Positions 34,571 through 43,000 of a stretch of DNA of 64,000 nt are shown here, in pieces. The notes beneath the pieces were generated by a model. That model saw only the letters and a list, made by a program, of their open reading frames with translations, was not told where the DNA came from and ran no database searches. Position 1 is the first letter of the stretch. Each line of letters opens with the position of its first letter. Origin of the DNA: Arthrobacter livingstonensis (GTDB taxonomy: Bacteria > Actinomycetota > Actinomycetes > Actinomycetales > Micrococcaceae). Made by a program: the position numbers and the translations under genes. The stretch is taken from contig NZ_QJVD01000001.1 of the NCBI RefSeq assembly GCF_003219815.1, positions 248,001 to 312,000 of the forward strand, read 5' to 3'.

Positions 34571-35185
34571 TCATCCTGTGGTTTCCATGGTGGCGGTGAC
34601 CCGCGGCACCGGGTCCAGCCCGGTCGTGTCCAACCGCTCCCGGACGGCGTCGGTGACACGGGCACGAAGATCCTCGGTCTCGCGCAGGGAGGTCGTGACC
34701 TTCAGGTGCACACGCTTGTTGCTGGCGGTTGCCGACGCCGCGGAGACGCCATCGATCTGCACGCATTGGGCCCTAGCCAGGTGGGCCACGGCGCGGCGGG
34801 TCATCACCGTCTCCCTCTTGTACATCCCGGGTTCATTGTCCTGGCCGACACCGTCCTGTCCGACACCGGTATCTTCCCTGGCGGCGTTGCGGACCGTCAG
34901 GGCAGTGAAGGCGCCGGGGATGAGGGCACACAGCAACAAGACCACTCCGAGAACGACGGCGGCCACACCAAGGCCCCACAGGTCGGGACTGTCCCACCGT
35001 AGGCCGGCCAGCCAGTTCCGTGGTTGCTGCAGGATCGTGGACCAGGTCCCGTCAAGCAGCCGGGCAACGGCGAGCCAGGTCAGGGCAACCCCGGCCGCCA
35101 GAAGCAGGATGGCCACGATCAGGGACGGGACGATCCTGCTGGGGCGGTGCCTTAGCCGGGTCGATCGTCCGTCGTTCCGACTCAT
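34571..35185 (-). CDS. DUF6286-type membrane protein
   Basis: 204 aa. Basic start, two membrane segments (LIVAILLLAAGVALTWLAVA and GLGVAAVVLGVVLLLCALIP) and an Asp23-like soluble C-terminus (MTRRAVAHLARAQCVQIDGV). The start overlaps the end of the Asp23 gene by four bases. Architecture typical of actinobacterial envelope-stress clusters. Confidence 0.75.
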   Translation of the reverse strand: MSRNDGRSTRLRHRPSRIVPSLIVAILLLAAGVALTWLAVARLLDGTWSTILQQPRNWLAGLRWDSPDLWGLGVAAVVLGVVLLLCALIPGAFTALTVRNAAREDTGVGQDGVGQDNEPGMYKRETVMTRRAVAHLARAQCVQIDGVSAASATASNKRVHLKVTTSLRETEDLRARVTDAVRERLDTTGLDPVPRVTATMETTG

Positions 35186-35637
35186 AGCAGCCTCCTTCGT
35201 CCCCCCGCGTCGCCACCGGCAGCGATGAGCCAGGAGACCCTGATGTCGACGTGGCGAACCTCCACCCCGGTCAGTTCCATCACCCTGACCCGGATCCTTT
35301 GCCGCAGTTCTTCCGTCGCCTGCCGCAACGGAATGGGATAGGGCATGCCGACTTCGACGCTGAGGGTGGCGATGTTCCCGGTCAGTTCCACGGAGACCTT
35401 GGGCCGGGCATGGCGGTCCGCGTGGGTTCCGATGCCCAGGAAACCTCCCGAGGAACCACCAGCCAACGTTTCATCGCGGGCGACCTGGCTGGCTATTTTC
35501 TCGATCACCTTGTCCTCCAACACGGTCTGTCCCCGCGTGGTGGTGCCGCCCTCCCCGGCGTCCGTGACGCCGGGGAACGGTGTGGCGTGCGAAGCCTGGG
35601 CGTTGCGCGCCTGGGCCGGGGCGCCTGGGGCGTTCAT
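35182..35637 (-). CDS. Asp23/Gls24-family protein
   Basis: 151 aa. After a disordered N-terminus the Asp23 core is visible: TVLEDKVIEKIASQVARDE, VSVELTGNIATLSVEVGM, ATEELRQRIRVRVMELTGV and VRHVDIRVSWL. Cytoplasmic, membrane-proximal, induced by alkaline or envelope stress in relatives. It overlaps both neighbours by four bases. Confidence 0.85.
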   Translation of the reverse strand: MNAPGAPAQARNAQASHATPFPGVTDAGEGGTTTRGQTVLEDKVIEKIASQVARDETLAGGSSGGFLGIGTHADRHARPKVSVELTGNIATLSVEVGMPYPIPLRQATEELRQRIRVRVMELTGVEVRHVDIRVSWLIAAGGDAGGRRRLL

Positions 35638-35819
35638 CGGCTCGATGCTTTACCGAACAAGGCGGCCATGTCCAGTTTTCCCTCAGCGATCCGACCCACC
35701 ACCAAACCGATGAAGCCCAGGACCACCGCAGACACCAGCGCCCACCAACCACCAAAAGCCAAAACTATTCCCAGTACCAGACCTATCGCCAGGCACCACC
35801 GCGTAGTACTCATAGCCAT
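35634..35819 (-). CDS. Small DUF2273-like membrane protein
   Basis: 61 aa, almost wholly two hydrophobic helices (CLAIGLVLGIVLAFGGWW and ALVSAVVLGFIGLVVGRI) and a short tail. The size and place in the Asp23 operon match DUF2273 proteins. Overlaps the next gene by ATGA. Confidence 0.8.
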   Translation of the reverse strand: MAMSTTRWCLAIGLVLGIVLAFGGWWALVSAVVLGFIGLVVGRIAEGKLDMAALFGKASSR

Positions 35820-35876
35820 CTTTTCCTCCTCGGACTCGACCTGGCACCGGGCGGAATCCCGCCCGGTGCGGCGGAC

Positions 35877-36380
35877 CTACTGCAGTTCGGCCTTGTGGTC
35901 CTGTTGGTCCTGCTCGTCGTCGTCAGGAAGGTGCACATCGGTGACATTGACGTTAACCTCCAGCACCTCCAAGCCGGTGCTGTGCTCCACGGACTGGATG
36001 ACATTGCGACGGATGCTTTGGCTGATTTCCACGATCGAGACGCCGTATTCCACCACGATGGAAACATCAATGGCCGTTTGGCGTTCACCCTTCTCGACGA
36101 TGACGCCGCCACTGACGTTCGTCTGGGATCCCGGGATGCGTTCGGCCAAGGCGCTAAACGCCCGCCGGGCCGAACTACCCATCGCGTACACGCCAGGGAC
36201 CTCGCGGGTGGCCATCCCGGCCAACTTCTGCACCACCGTCTCCTCGATCGTGGTGTCCCCACGGTCCGTGTGGAGCGCGTCGTGCGGCTTGGGCTCGTCG
36301 GCCGGGACGTTGCGCTTTTGTTCCTCTGGGGTGGCCACCACACCGGCAGAGGGTGTGGGGGTCCTGGATGACTCTGTCAT
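35877..36380 (-). CDS. Asp23/Gls24-family protein, first gene of operon
   Basis: 167 aa from ATG 36380 (AAGGAG upstream; the frame opens 15 codons earlier). The core has TIEETVVQKLAGMATREVPG, VYAMG, GGVIVEKGERQTAIDVSIVV and IVEISQSIRRNVIQSVEHST. The tail is acidic and Asp/Gln rich. Heads the five-gene minus-strand cluster, divergent from the sigma-factor gene. Confidence 0.88.
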   Translation of the reverse strand: MTESSRTPTPSAGVVATPEEQKRNVPADEPKPHDALHTDRGDTTIEETVVQKLAGMATREVPGVYAMGSSARRAFSALAERIPGSQTNVSGGVIVEKGERQTAIDVSIVVEYGVSIVEISQSIRRNVIQSVEHSTGLEVLEVNVNVTDVHLPDDDEQDQQDHKAELQ

Positions 36381-36612
36381 GAAAAACAGCTCCTTGGAAA
36401 AAGAAATGTGATCGCGCTTACACACTTAAAGACGAAACCGGGCCACAAACCTCACGTCCTAACACGAAAAACTTTTCCCACCTGCTAGTCGCCACACACC
36501 TTTTTCTCTGCACGGGTAACGAAAAAAGGGTGTCCAGCCGGTTCCCGGCGCGGGGCGGCTGTGGCATATTGGGGCCAAGACCCGGCACCCCACCGGAGAG
36601 GGCGGATATTGC

Positions 36613-37212
36613 ATGGATGATCACGGTCCCGGGCCGGAACCGGACGAGGGCGACGAGGGAAGTATCGTCGCCCGCGCCCAGGACGGCGACCTGGCAGCGT
36701 TCGAGCACCTGGTCATCGCCTATCAGGACAGGATTTTTCGTTTGGCGTACCGGATGCTCAACGACCGCCTCGATGCCGAGGACGTCGTGCAGGAAACGCT
36801 CACGAGCAGTTGGCGTTCCCTGCCGTTGCTCGCCGACGTCAATGCCTTCGGCGCCTGGCTCTATCGCTTGGCGACCAACAAGTGCCTGGATCTGCTGCGC
36901 AGGCGCTCGACCCACGCAGAGACCAGTACCGATCCCGACGAGCTCCTCGGCATTGGCGAACACGGCTTCCCCCAGGCCCCGGCCGGCACTGACCCTGCCG
37001 ATCAGGCCCAATGGTCCGCCCAACAAGAAGGGCTGGCGGCCGTGCTGAACACACTCCCGCCTGCCCAGCGGGCCTGCTGGCTCCTGCGCGAAATCCACGG
37101 CCGTAGCTACACCGAAATCAGTGACACACTAAAGATCAGTCCCACCACGGTCCGCGGCATGCTCGCCCGTGCCCGGCACCACATAGCAGAAGGGATGGGC
37201 CAGTGGCGCTAG
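36613..37212 (+). CDS. ECF-type RNA polymerase sigma factor
   Basis: 199 aa. Sigma region 2 (YQDRIFRLAYRMLNDRLDAE, DVVQETLTSSWRSL, LYRLATNKCLDLLRRR) and region 4 (LPPAQRACWLLREIHGRSYT, ISDTLKISPTTVRGMLARAR). Divergent from the Asp23 operon and overlapping by ten bases the gene for a zinc-finger Asp23 protein that is its likely anti-sigma factor. It probably drives both operons. Confidence 0.9.
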   Translation: MDDHGPGPEPDEGDEGSIVARAQDGDLAAFEHLVIAYQDRIFRLAYRMLNDRLDAEDVVQETLTSSWRSLPLLADVNAFGAWLYRLATNKCLDLLRRRSTHAETSTDPDELLGIGEHGFPQAPAGTDPADQAQWSAQQEGLAAVLNTLPPAQRACWLLREIHGRSYTEISDTLKISPTTVRGMLARARHHIAEGMGQWR

Positions 37213-37793
37213 AAGACGTCCCCCGCCTTGGATGCGGGCGCAGCATCGACGAGGTCTGGGCCGGCATCGACCAGCCACCGACGGGTCACGAAGAACACTG
37301 CCAATACTGCCAAACAGCCAGGACCCGGCTGCAACGCCTCCAGGAAGCGACCGTTGCCCTGCGTGAAAGTGACCTGCACGACCCGGAACTCAAGCCCCGC
37401 CCCGGGCTCACCCGCGCCATCATGGACGTCGCCCGCGCCGAGGTCCGCCGCGGCAACAGGCTCCTGGTGCGCACCACAGACCACGGCACCATCGAGATCA
37501 GTGAGCAGGCCCTGGACTCACTGATCCGCATCGCCGCAACAGCCATACCCGGGATCCACTCGCGACGCTGCCGCATCGACATACGCACACTCCCGAACAG
37601 CCCTCACGAAACCACAAGCACCGCCAGAGCCCCCCGCCTGGTCATCAATTTTCGGGTCGCCGCAGCTGCCGGCATCGACATCCCCAAAACCGTTGACGCG
37701 CTGCGGCAGAAGATCCGCACCGCCATCCCGGCCGGCATCGGCATCGATGCCGGAACCATCAACATCACCGTGGAGGACCTTTACGATGTCTGA
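37203..37793 (+). CDS. Putative anti-sigma/Asp23 fusion protein
   Basis: 196 aa. The N-terminal part has the zinc-binding pattern HEEHCQYC typical of ZAS anti-sigma factors. The rest is an Asp23-like domain (TIEISEQALDSLIRIAATAI, PRLVINFRVAAAAGIDIP, DALRQKIRTAIP, TINITVEDLYDV). This would couple Asp23 status directly to sigma release. The fusion is seen in the sequence; the regulatory mechanism is inferred. Confidence 0.75.
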   Translation: MALEDVPRLGCGRSIDEVWAGIDQPPTGHEEHCQYCQTARTRLQRLQEATVALRESDLHDPELKPRPGLTRAIMDVARAEVRRGNRLLVRTTDHGTIEISEQALDSLIRIAATAIPGIHSRRCRIDIRTLPNSPHETTSTARAPRLVINFRVAAAAGIDIPKTVDALRQKIRTAIPAGIGIDAGTINITVEDLYDV

Positions 37794-38169
37794 CCCATAC
37801 CTTCCCGGTTCCCTCATCAACAGCCAACTCATCGCCTCCCTCGCCGCCCGCACCGCCCTGGAAACCCCCGGCGTGCTCCGGCTCGAACCCACCCTTGAAG
37901 GCTTCCTCGCCCGGCTCGGACCCGCCGCACTGCGCAGCCTCCGCCACCCCGGCAGCCAGGACGGCAGCTACCGGCACGACGGCGTGACCGCGACAATCAA
38001 CGACGGCACCGCGCGCGTCGACCTCGACATCGCCACCGACATCGCCTACACCGCCCTCACCGTCGCCGAGGCCGTACAGCAACGCATCCACGAGAACATC
38101 AGCCACACAGGCCTGACCCCGGGCCGCATCCACATCCACATCCTCTCCATCGAACCCCGCCCCGAATGA
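37786..38169 (+). CDS. Asp23-like protein, third gene of sigma operon
   Basis: 127 aa from ATG 37786, which overlaps the previous stop by eight bases. It shows the Asp23 pattern in diverged form: SLAARTALETPGVLRLEPTL, VTATINDGTARVDLDIATDI, TVAEAVQQRIHENISHTGLT. Fourth Asp23-type domain in the cluster. Confidence 0.75.
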   Translation: MSDPYLPGSLINSQLIASLAARTALETPGVLRLEPTLEGFLARLGPAALRSLRHPGSQDGSYRHDGVTATINDGTARVDLDIATDIAYTALTVAEAVQQRIHENISHTGLTPGRIHIHILSIEPRPE

Positions 38170-38252
38170 GAGACGCGAAACCCTCACTGTGGAGATGGAA
38201 GCATAAACCTACCTCCAAGGGAGTAGCGATATAAGAACTCCTAGGTCCAGGA

Positions 38253-38284
38253 GCGTCCCCGATTAGCGTTCCCCACACGGACGC
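38253..38284. repeat. GTTC-core palindrome, copy d
   Basis: GCGTCCCCGATTAGCGTTCC with outer arms GCGTCC and GGACGC closing the structure. Confidence 0.55.
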
Positions 38285-38337
38285 GGTCGTACACCAACAG
38301 GCTTCTAAATTTCGGGGGGCTTGTTGGCGTACAACCG
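38284..38337. repeat. Long imperfect hairpin between sigma operon and MFS gene
   Basis: CGGTCGTACACCAACAGGC (38284-38302) pairs with GCTTGTTGGCGTACAACCG (38319-38337) with three mismatches; the 16-base loop ends in a G run. It may be a two-way terminator for the converging operons. The remaining 330-base gap holds no gene. Confidence 0.6.
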
Positions 38338-38502
38338 TGGGCGAGCTGCATTCTTCCAGTTCAATGAAAGTGTGATGCTGGGACGATCTGCCTCACTTTA
38401 GGTGGCTCTAACTACTCTGTTCAGGGGCCTCTTTGGCTCGACTGTTTAGGGTGCTGTGACGGCTCTCTGCCGACTAGATCTAGAAGTGATACGACGGTCG
38501 TG

Positions 38503-39777
38503 TCAGGCGTCTACTTCCTCTGAGACGGCGTATTTGATGTTGGCTGGGGCGTTGGCTGTGGCGAGTGAGTAGCAGGCGGCTCCAGCCATGACTGAAACTG
38601 CTGTGATGATCCACATCAGTGCCGAGTACGGGGTCTGGAGCAGGGAAACCAGTAGTGGGAAGAGGGCCATTCCTACGGCGGCTGAGGTTTGGAACACTGC
38701 GACTGATCGGCCTTGGCGGTGTTCGGGTGGGACAGCGACCATGAGGGCGTTGGTCGCAGGTAGATATAGTGCGTCAACTATGCCGAGGATGATGCCGACC
38801 ACAATCACGTAGATCCAGGCCCCCATCCCGTGGAGTACTGGAATGAAGGCCAAGGGGATGGCGCTGGCTGCGATCATGATCGCGGACGTCCATATGAGTG
38901 ATGCGCGTGAGAATCGTTGGACGTTGTGCGTGATTGTGGTCTGGAACAGGGCAACGACGATCACGTTCAACGCGAACAAGATGGAAGCTACCGAGGGTGG
39001 CATTTTCCAGACGCTGACCAACACCACAGAGATAGCAATATTAGGCAGCATCATGATGGGGCTCAGGAGAAAAGCACCCGCGGCCAGCAGCAGGGAACGC
39101 GGATCTGTGATGACGTCGTGGAATCCCTTGAGTGCGGACAAAAGTTCGGGTTCTTCCGTTGCTGCTGGAGTAGTTCGGGTTTTTTCTAGTGGTTGAATCG
39201 CGAAGATCACTGCCGCGAACAGACTCGTTGCTACGTTGAGTAGGACCACCAGGTGCGCCGGGAGTGTCCCCGCGGTGCTGAGGAGAACGGCGCCAAGGAT
39301 TGCGCCCAAACCCATCGCACCGGCTTTGACGGCTTCGATGAACGCGAACCATTTCTCAAAGGGTCTCCCTGCCGACATTTGGTGGATGTACGACGACCAG
39401 CTGGCCCAATACACCCGTTCCGAGGAGGCGACCAGGAAGAGCGCGATGAAGATCCCGATCGGTTCTTGGGCAAAGATATACATCAGAAAGCCCATGGCAG
39501 AGACAATATTGTTGCTGACCATAGCGGCCTTGACCCCGAAGCGATCAACGATCACCCCACCGAGGAGTCCCACGGGGAGAGACGCCAAGGTGGCCAGTGT
39601 GAGGGTGATGCCAAGCTGTGCGAGGGTGACGTTGGTGGTGAGGGTGAAATAGACGAGGGAAATGGGGGCCATCAAACCAACGCCCACAGTGTCAACGAAA
39701 ACGGCTGTGGAGACTTTGCCATTTCGGCGTAACTCCTGGAGTCCTTCCACAGCAACGGTCATGGGGTTTCTAAACAT
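38503..39777 (-). CDS. MFS transporter
   Basis: 424 aa with twelve predicted membrane segments (for example ITLTLATLASLPVGLLGGVI and AIMIAASAIPLAFIPVL). The MFS loop motif DRFGVKAAM lies between helices 2 and 3, and the soluble loop ATEEPELLSALKGFHDVIT is central. Probably an exporter; substrate unknown. GGAAGGA precedes the ATG. It lies downstream of the second MFS gene, 83 bases apart, so co-transcription is possible. Confidence 0.85.
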   Translation of the reverse strand: MFRNPMTVAVEGLQELRRNGKVSTAVFVDTVGVGLMAPISLVYFTLTTNVTLAQLGITLTLATLASLPVGLLGGVIVDRFGVKAAMVSNNIVSAMGFLMYIFAQEPIGIFIALFLVASSERVYWASWSSYIHQMSAGRPFEKWFAFIEAVKAGAMGLGAILGAVLLSTAGTLPAHLVVLLNVATSLFAAVIFAIQPLEKTRTTPAATEEPELLSALKGFHDVITDPRSLLLAAGAFLLSPIMMLPNIAISVVLVSVWKMPPSVASILFALNVIVVALFQTTITHNVQRFSRASLIWTSAIMIAASAIPLAFIPVLHGMGAWIYVIVVGIILGIVDALYLPATNALMVAVPPEHRQGRSVAVFQTSAAVGMALFPLLVSLLQTPYSALMWIITAVSVMAGAACYSLATANAPANIKYAVSEEVDA

Positions 39778-39860
39778 GGTGTTCCTTCCGCCTCTTCCTA
39801 GGGTTTTCCGCTAGGAGAGGCAAATCTTGGGTGAGTGTAACGATGGCAGGCAGGCCAGCC

Positions 39861-41132
39861 TTAGATCGTGGGCGCCTGCGTGGAGTCGTCGGGAGCAATC
39901 TGCACTACATCGTTTACGTGGATAGGAGCAGAGATCGAGACTGTTGCCGGTTCAGGCCAGCGCTTGGCCACGAGTGCCATGGCCAGGCTGATGAGGATGA
40001 GCACACCCAGTCCAAGACGTAGTGTGGTCGCTCCGGCCAACTGTCCGATGAGGACTGGGCTGAGAATAAATGAGCCGTATCCGACGGCGGTAGTCAGTCC
40101 CACGGCCCGGCCAGAGCGTCCGGGGGCTGATCTTGCAGCCAGTGACAACGACGTCGGCACGACCGGGGCGATGGCAAAGCCGACGACCAGCATTCCGCCG
40201 ATAGAGACGGTGGCGTTGGTGGAAGCCACTGCGATACCGAGCCCGGCGGCGGCAAGAAGTGCGGAACAAACCATAGTCCGTCGTTCACCTAATCGCCGGG
40301 TGGTTTGCACCGCTAAAAGCCTCCCGGACAGCGAGGCTAGGTCGTAACTGCCGATCCCGATTCCAGCTAATAGCGCCCCTGATTCGAGGGTGTTGCGCAG
40401 AAACACGGACAGGAAATTTTCCAGTGCACCGTCGTTGAAGAAGCAGAGGCAGACCATGGCTACGGCTAGGCCAACGCCAGTAACCCGCCACAACCTTTTG
40501 CTCGGCATTTTGCTTTCACCCGTAGGGACCTCGGGGGCAGCGGGTTGGGGCAAGGCAGATACGCAGACAAGAACAACACCGCAAAGCAGCAGAACAGCGA
40601 GGGCGAAATAGATGGTCCTGAAGCTCATACCTGAGGCCAAAGCGGTCCCGGTTCCTACAGCTCCGAGTACGGCGCCGAAGCTGAACCAGGCATGAAAGCC
40701 GGTCATTGCTGGGGCACCATGATGGGATTCATAATCAGCACCGATCGCGTTAGCGCCGATGTCGACAAAGCTGATGCACAGCCCGTAGGCGAACAGGGCA
40801 ATGGACAGGCTGATGACCGAGTCGATCCTGCCCAGGAGCACGAACGCGGTGGCCGTTCCACCCAGGCCTATGAGTAGGACAGGCTTGCGCCCAAACTTGT
40901 CGGCAAGGTGTCCGCCACCAAAGAGAGTCGCTAGACCAGCAATAGCCGGCACACTCAACAGAGCGCCTAACTCCCCAAGAGAGAGCTGAAGGAAATCAGC
41001 AACCGAGGATATTTGAACTGCCCAAACACCCACATGAAAGCCGAGCAGCAGGAACACTGTGGCGGCAACAAAGTAGTGCCGTGATCTGGCCCGGGTGTTA
41101 GAGGGCAGGGAATTGGAATGAAGGGAAAACAT
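39861..41132 (-). CDS. MFS transporter behind a structured leader
   Basis: 423 aa, twelve membrane segments, MFS motif GGHLADKFGRKPVLLIG after helix 2 and the repeat LSGRLLAVQTTRRLGERRTM in the second half. Family of small-molecule or drug exporters. AGGAG at the ideal distance. The 160-base leader contains a short ORF, a GC hairpin and an intrinsic terminator, suggesting regulated read-through. Confidence 0.87.
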   Translation of the reverse strand: MFSLHSNSLPSNTRARSRHYFVAATVFLLLGFHVGVWAVQISSVADFLQLSLGELGALLSVPAIAGLATLFGGGHLADKFGRKPVLLIGLGGTATAFVLLGRIDSVISLSIALFAYGLCISFVDIGANAIGADYESHHGAPAMTGFHAWFSFGAVLGAVGTGTALASGMSFRTIYFALAVLLLCGVVLVCVSALPQPAAPEVPTGESKMPSKRLWRVTGVGLAVAMVCLCFFNDGALENFLSVFLRNTLESGALLAGIGIGSYDLASLSGRLLAVQTTRRLGERRTMVCSALLAAAGLGIAVASTNATVSIGGMLVVGFAIAPVVPTSLSLAARSAPGRSGRAVGLTTAVGYGSFILSPVLIGQLAGATTLRLGLGVLILISLAMALVAKRWPEPATVSISAPIHVNDVVQIAPDDSTQAPTI

Positions 41133-41169
41133 GGATGACTCCTACGACGATTGAATTAATCGCGTCGGG

Positions 41170-41306
41170 GCACAACAAAAGAGGCCGGGATACTACCGGC
41201 CGCGCTCATGTAGTGCAGGCTGTGCGACGCGCGGACTTAGAGTCCGCGCGTTGTCCCACCTTCGCCTGAGTCACCATCTTGTTGAGAAGTCATGAGAATG
41301 AACCTA
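41170..41306 (-). promoter_or_regulatory. Attenuator-like leader of the MFS gene
   Basis: In order on the minus strand: a TAGGTT -10-like box (41301-41306) seven bases before ATG 41293; an 18-codon ORF ending inside a 10-bp stem (CGCGCGGACT with AGTCCGCGCG, 41228-41250); then GGCCGG-TAGTATC-CCGGCC (41183-41201) followed by TCTTTTGTTG. The second stem with its T run is an intrinsic terminator placed 50 bases before the MFS start. Confidence 0.6.
41237..41293 (-). CDS. Candidate leader peptide of the MFS gene
   Basis: 18 aa (MTSQQDGDSGEGGTTRGL), perhaps leaderless. Its stop codon lies at the loop of the first hairpin, so a stalled ribosome would change folding of the leader. A second possible ORF of 23 codons starts at 41277 (MVTQAKVGQRADSKSARR) and ends at 41206. 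Neither has a good ribosome site. Confidence 0.4.
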   Translation of the reverse strand: MTSQQDGDSGEGGTTRGL

Positions 41307-41499
41307 CCACGCCAAAAGAGTTACCTGAATCACAAGACGCGCCCAGCTGCACAGACAACTACAAACTCGCGAGGCAATACCTCGCTACGAATTTCAGGCC
41401 CACCATTGCGGTGGAATTCTCGAATCGCCACCCGCTCACCACGGAAAGAACTAAAGATCTAGTTCAAGAGACTTACCGCCGAGAATTTTCAAAGACTGC

Positions 41500-41527
41500 G
41501 TCCCGTAGGAGGTTCCGCTTGAGGGAC
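41500..41527. repeat. GTTC-core palindrome, copy e
   Basis: GTCCCGTAGGAGGTTCCGCT with closing arms GTCCC and GGGAC. It lies 45 bases before the next gene. Confidence 0.6.
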
Positions 41528-41571
41528 TGATTTCTGGGTTGTTGTCCTCGCATATCGAATGACGGCGACTA

Positions 41572-42798
41572 ATGCCTTTCATTTTGACCGCCATCATTGG
41601 CGGGTTAGGACACCAATATGCTGTCGGTATGACATCAGAGCGTATAGCCGGATCAGAGGACGCAGCTAAGCGTCTCAGCGCGACGTCGTTGCGCGAGTTT
41701 CTAGATCCTAGTACTGACACGGACAAGACCCGTCGATATCGGCGATACCGACGGTCAGTTTCCCGCGATGAGATAGCACTTCCCGGATTGGTGCGATATG
41801 CGCTAGGACTAGTCGGACTGCCTTCGCAAGGTTCTCGTGAGAAGGTGGCCTGGTGGGTTAACTTCCTGTTCCATGGCCGCCAATGCGAACTTGCTTTAGA
41901 GAAGTTTGGCTTACATTTGTACATCGAAATCGTCGACAATGACGAAGCTGATGCAAATATGGCAGCTAACAAGATCGTCAAGAAGCTCGGCTCCAGCATG
42001 CGGGCCATCGAGAGCTTGGTCTTGACGCCGGCTGCGCCGGGGCTCTTCCGTGAGGGCAAGGCTACTGTAGTCAACCAATACTCGAGTCTGCGCCGGTCCT
42101 ATGAATATTTTCGTGAACGTGCATCCAGCCCCTTCCTCATCGACGATGAGGTGAAGCATCTTGGAAATGGAGGAACAACCTTCCAATTAGGGAACCGGTT
42201 GATGCAAATGAATTCATTCCATGACTTGGTGGCTTCAGTCAATGCCTACCTCAGTCTGCTCGAACACATCTTGGTTTTGGCGTTGCCTTTCCAAAGCTTC
42301 GACCCATCCAAAGACTCTCTGGATAAGTTCATTGGTTCGCGGTGGGGAGATAAGTATGGACAGGTTTTTGATCTGACCCGAAAGGATGACAAGCGCTACT
42401 ACGACAGGCTAATTGAGGTGGTTGAGCGCTGGCGCAACACCTATGCGCACGGCGGGTTTGAGAAGGGACATGGCTCCTCGGTGTACCTTCACTATCAAGG
42501 GATCGGGGCCATCCCCGTGGGGCTGAGCTCCGCAACTGAGCGCGTCGGCATTTTCTTGATGCCTGCCACAGATGAAGACATCACCCATGTTTTCAAGCTG
42601 TTCGACGAGATCGACGCATGGTTCACTGACGATCGTATGCATTTCGCCATGGAATGGATCACTTCTGGCCTGCACGTCCGATTTGATCCTACTTTTCGGA
42701 CTGAAGTCATTGAAGCTATGGAAAGTCCTGAACGGTTCTCAAAATACGTCGAATACAACGCGTACCTTGACGACCGTGCTGTAAACATGGACTTCTGA
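41572..42798 (+). CDS. HEPN-like hypothetical protein
   Basis: 408 aa, largely helical. RWRNTYAHGG contains the R-x4-H motif (Arg288 to His293) that marks HEPN ribonucleases, preceded by the long helix YYDRLIEVVE as expected. An upstream helical pair (LVASVNAYLSLLEHILVLAL) may form the bundle. An Arg/Tyr-rich basic stretch (RRYRRYRRS) lies near residue 54. No known partner gene is adjacent. The start is uncertain; ATG 41629 is an alternative. RNase or defence function is inferred from the motif only. Confidence 0.5.
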   Translation: MPFILTAIIGGLGHQYAVGMTSERIAGSEDAAKRLSATSLREFLDPSTDTDKTRRYRRYRRSVSRDEIALPGLVRYALGLVGLPSQGSREKVAWWVNFLFHGRQCELALEKFGLHLYIEIVDNDEADANMAANKIVKKLGSSMRAIESLVLTPAAPGLFREGKATVVNQYSSLRRSYEYFRERASSPFLIDDEVKHLGNGGTTFQLGNRLMQMNSFHDLVASVNAYLSLLEHILVLALPFQSFDPSKDSLDKFIGSRWGDKYGQVFDLTRKDDKRYYDRLIEVVERWRNTYAHGGFEKGHGSSVYLHYQGIGAIPVGLSSATERVGIFLMPATDEDITHVFKLFDEIDAWFTDDRMHFAMEWITSGLHVRFDPTFRTEVIEAMESPERFSKYVEYNAYLDDRAVNMDF

Positions 42799-43000
42799 GA
42801 CTCATGAGGCGCAGGGCCCCGCTGTTCTGTTGACACAGCCGCCAAGTTGTCCATGTCTCACCCATGGTTCCCAGCAGACACGGTAGGGCTGTGCTGACGT
42901 TTTCTAAAATTCCGTGCAGGGCACTTCTGAAAAATCAGACGAGTAAACACGACTCCTGACTGTGCGCTCGTCTTCGGAACATGACATCTGGTCGGTTGTT

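Noticed and set aside
41279-41530. 83-codon ORF overlapping the MFS leader and palindrome e
   Set aside because: TTG start, antisense to the leader region, ends inside the palindrome and has no recognisable domain.
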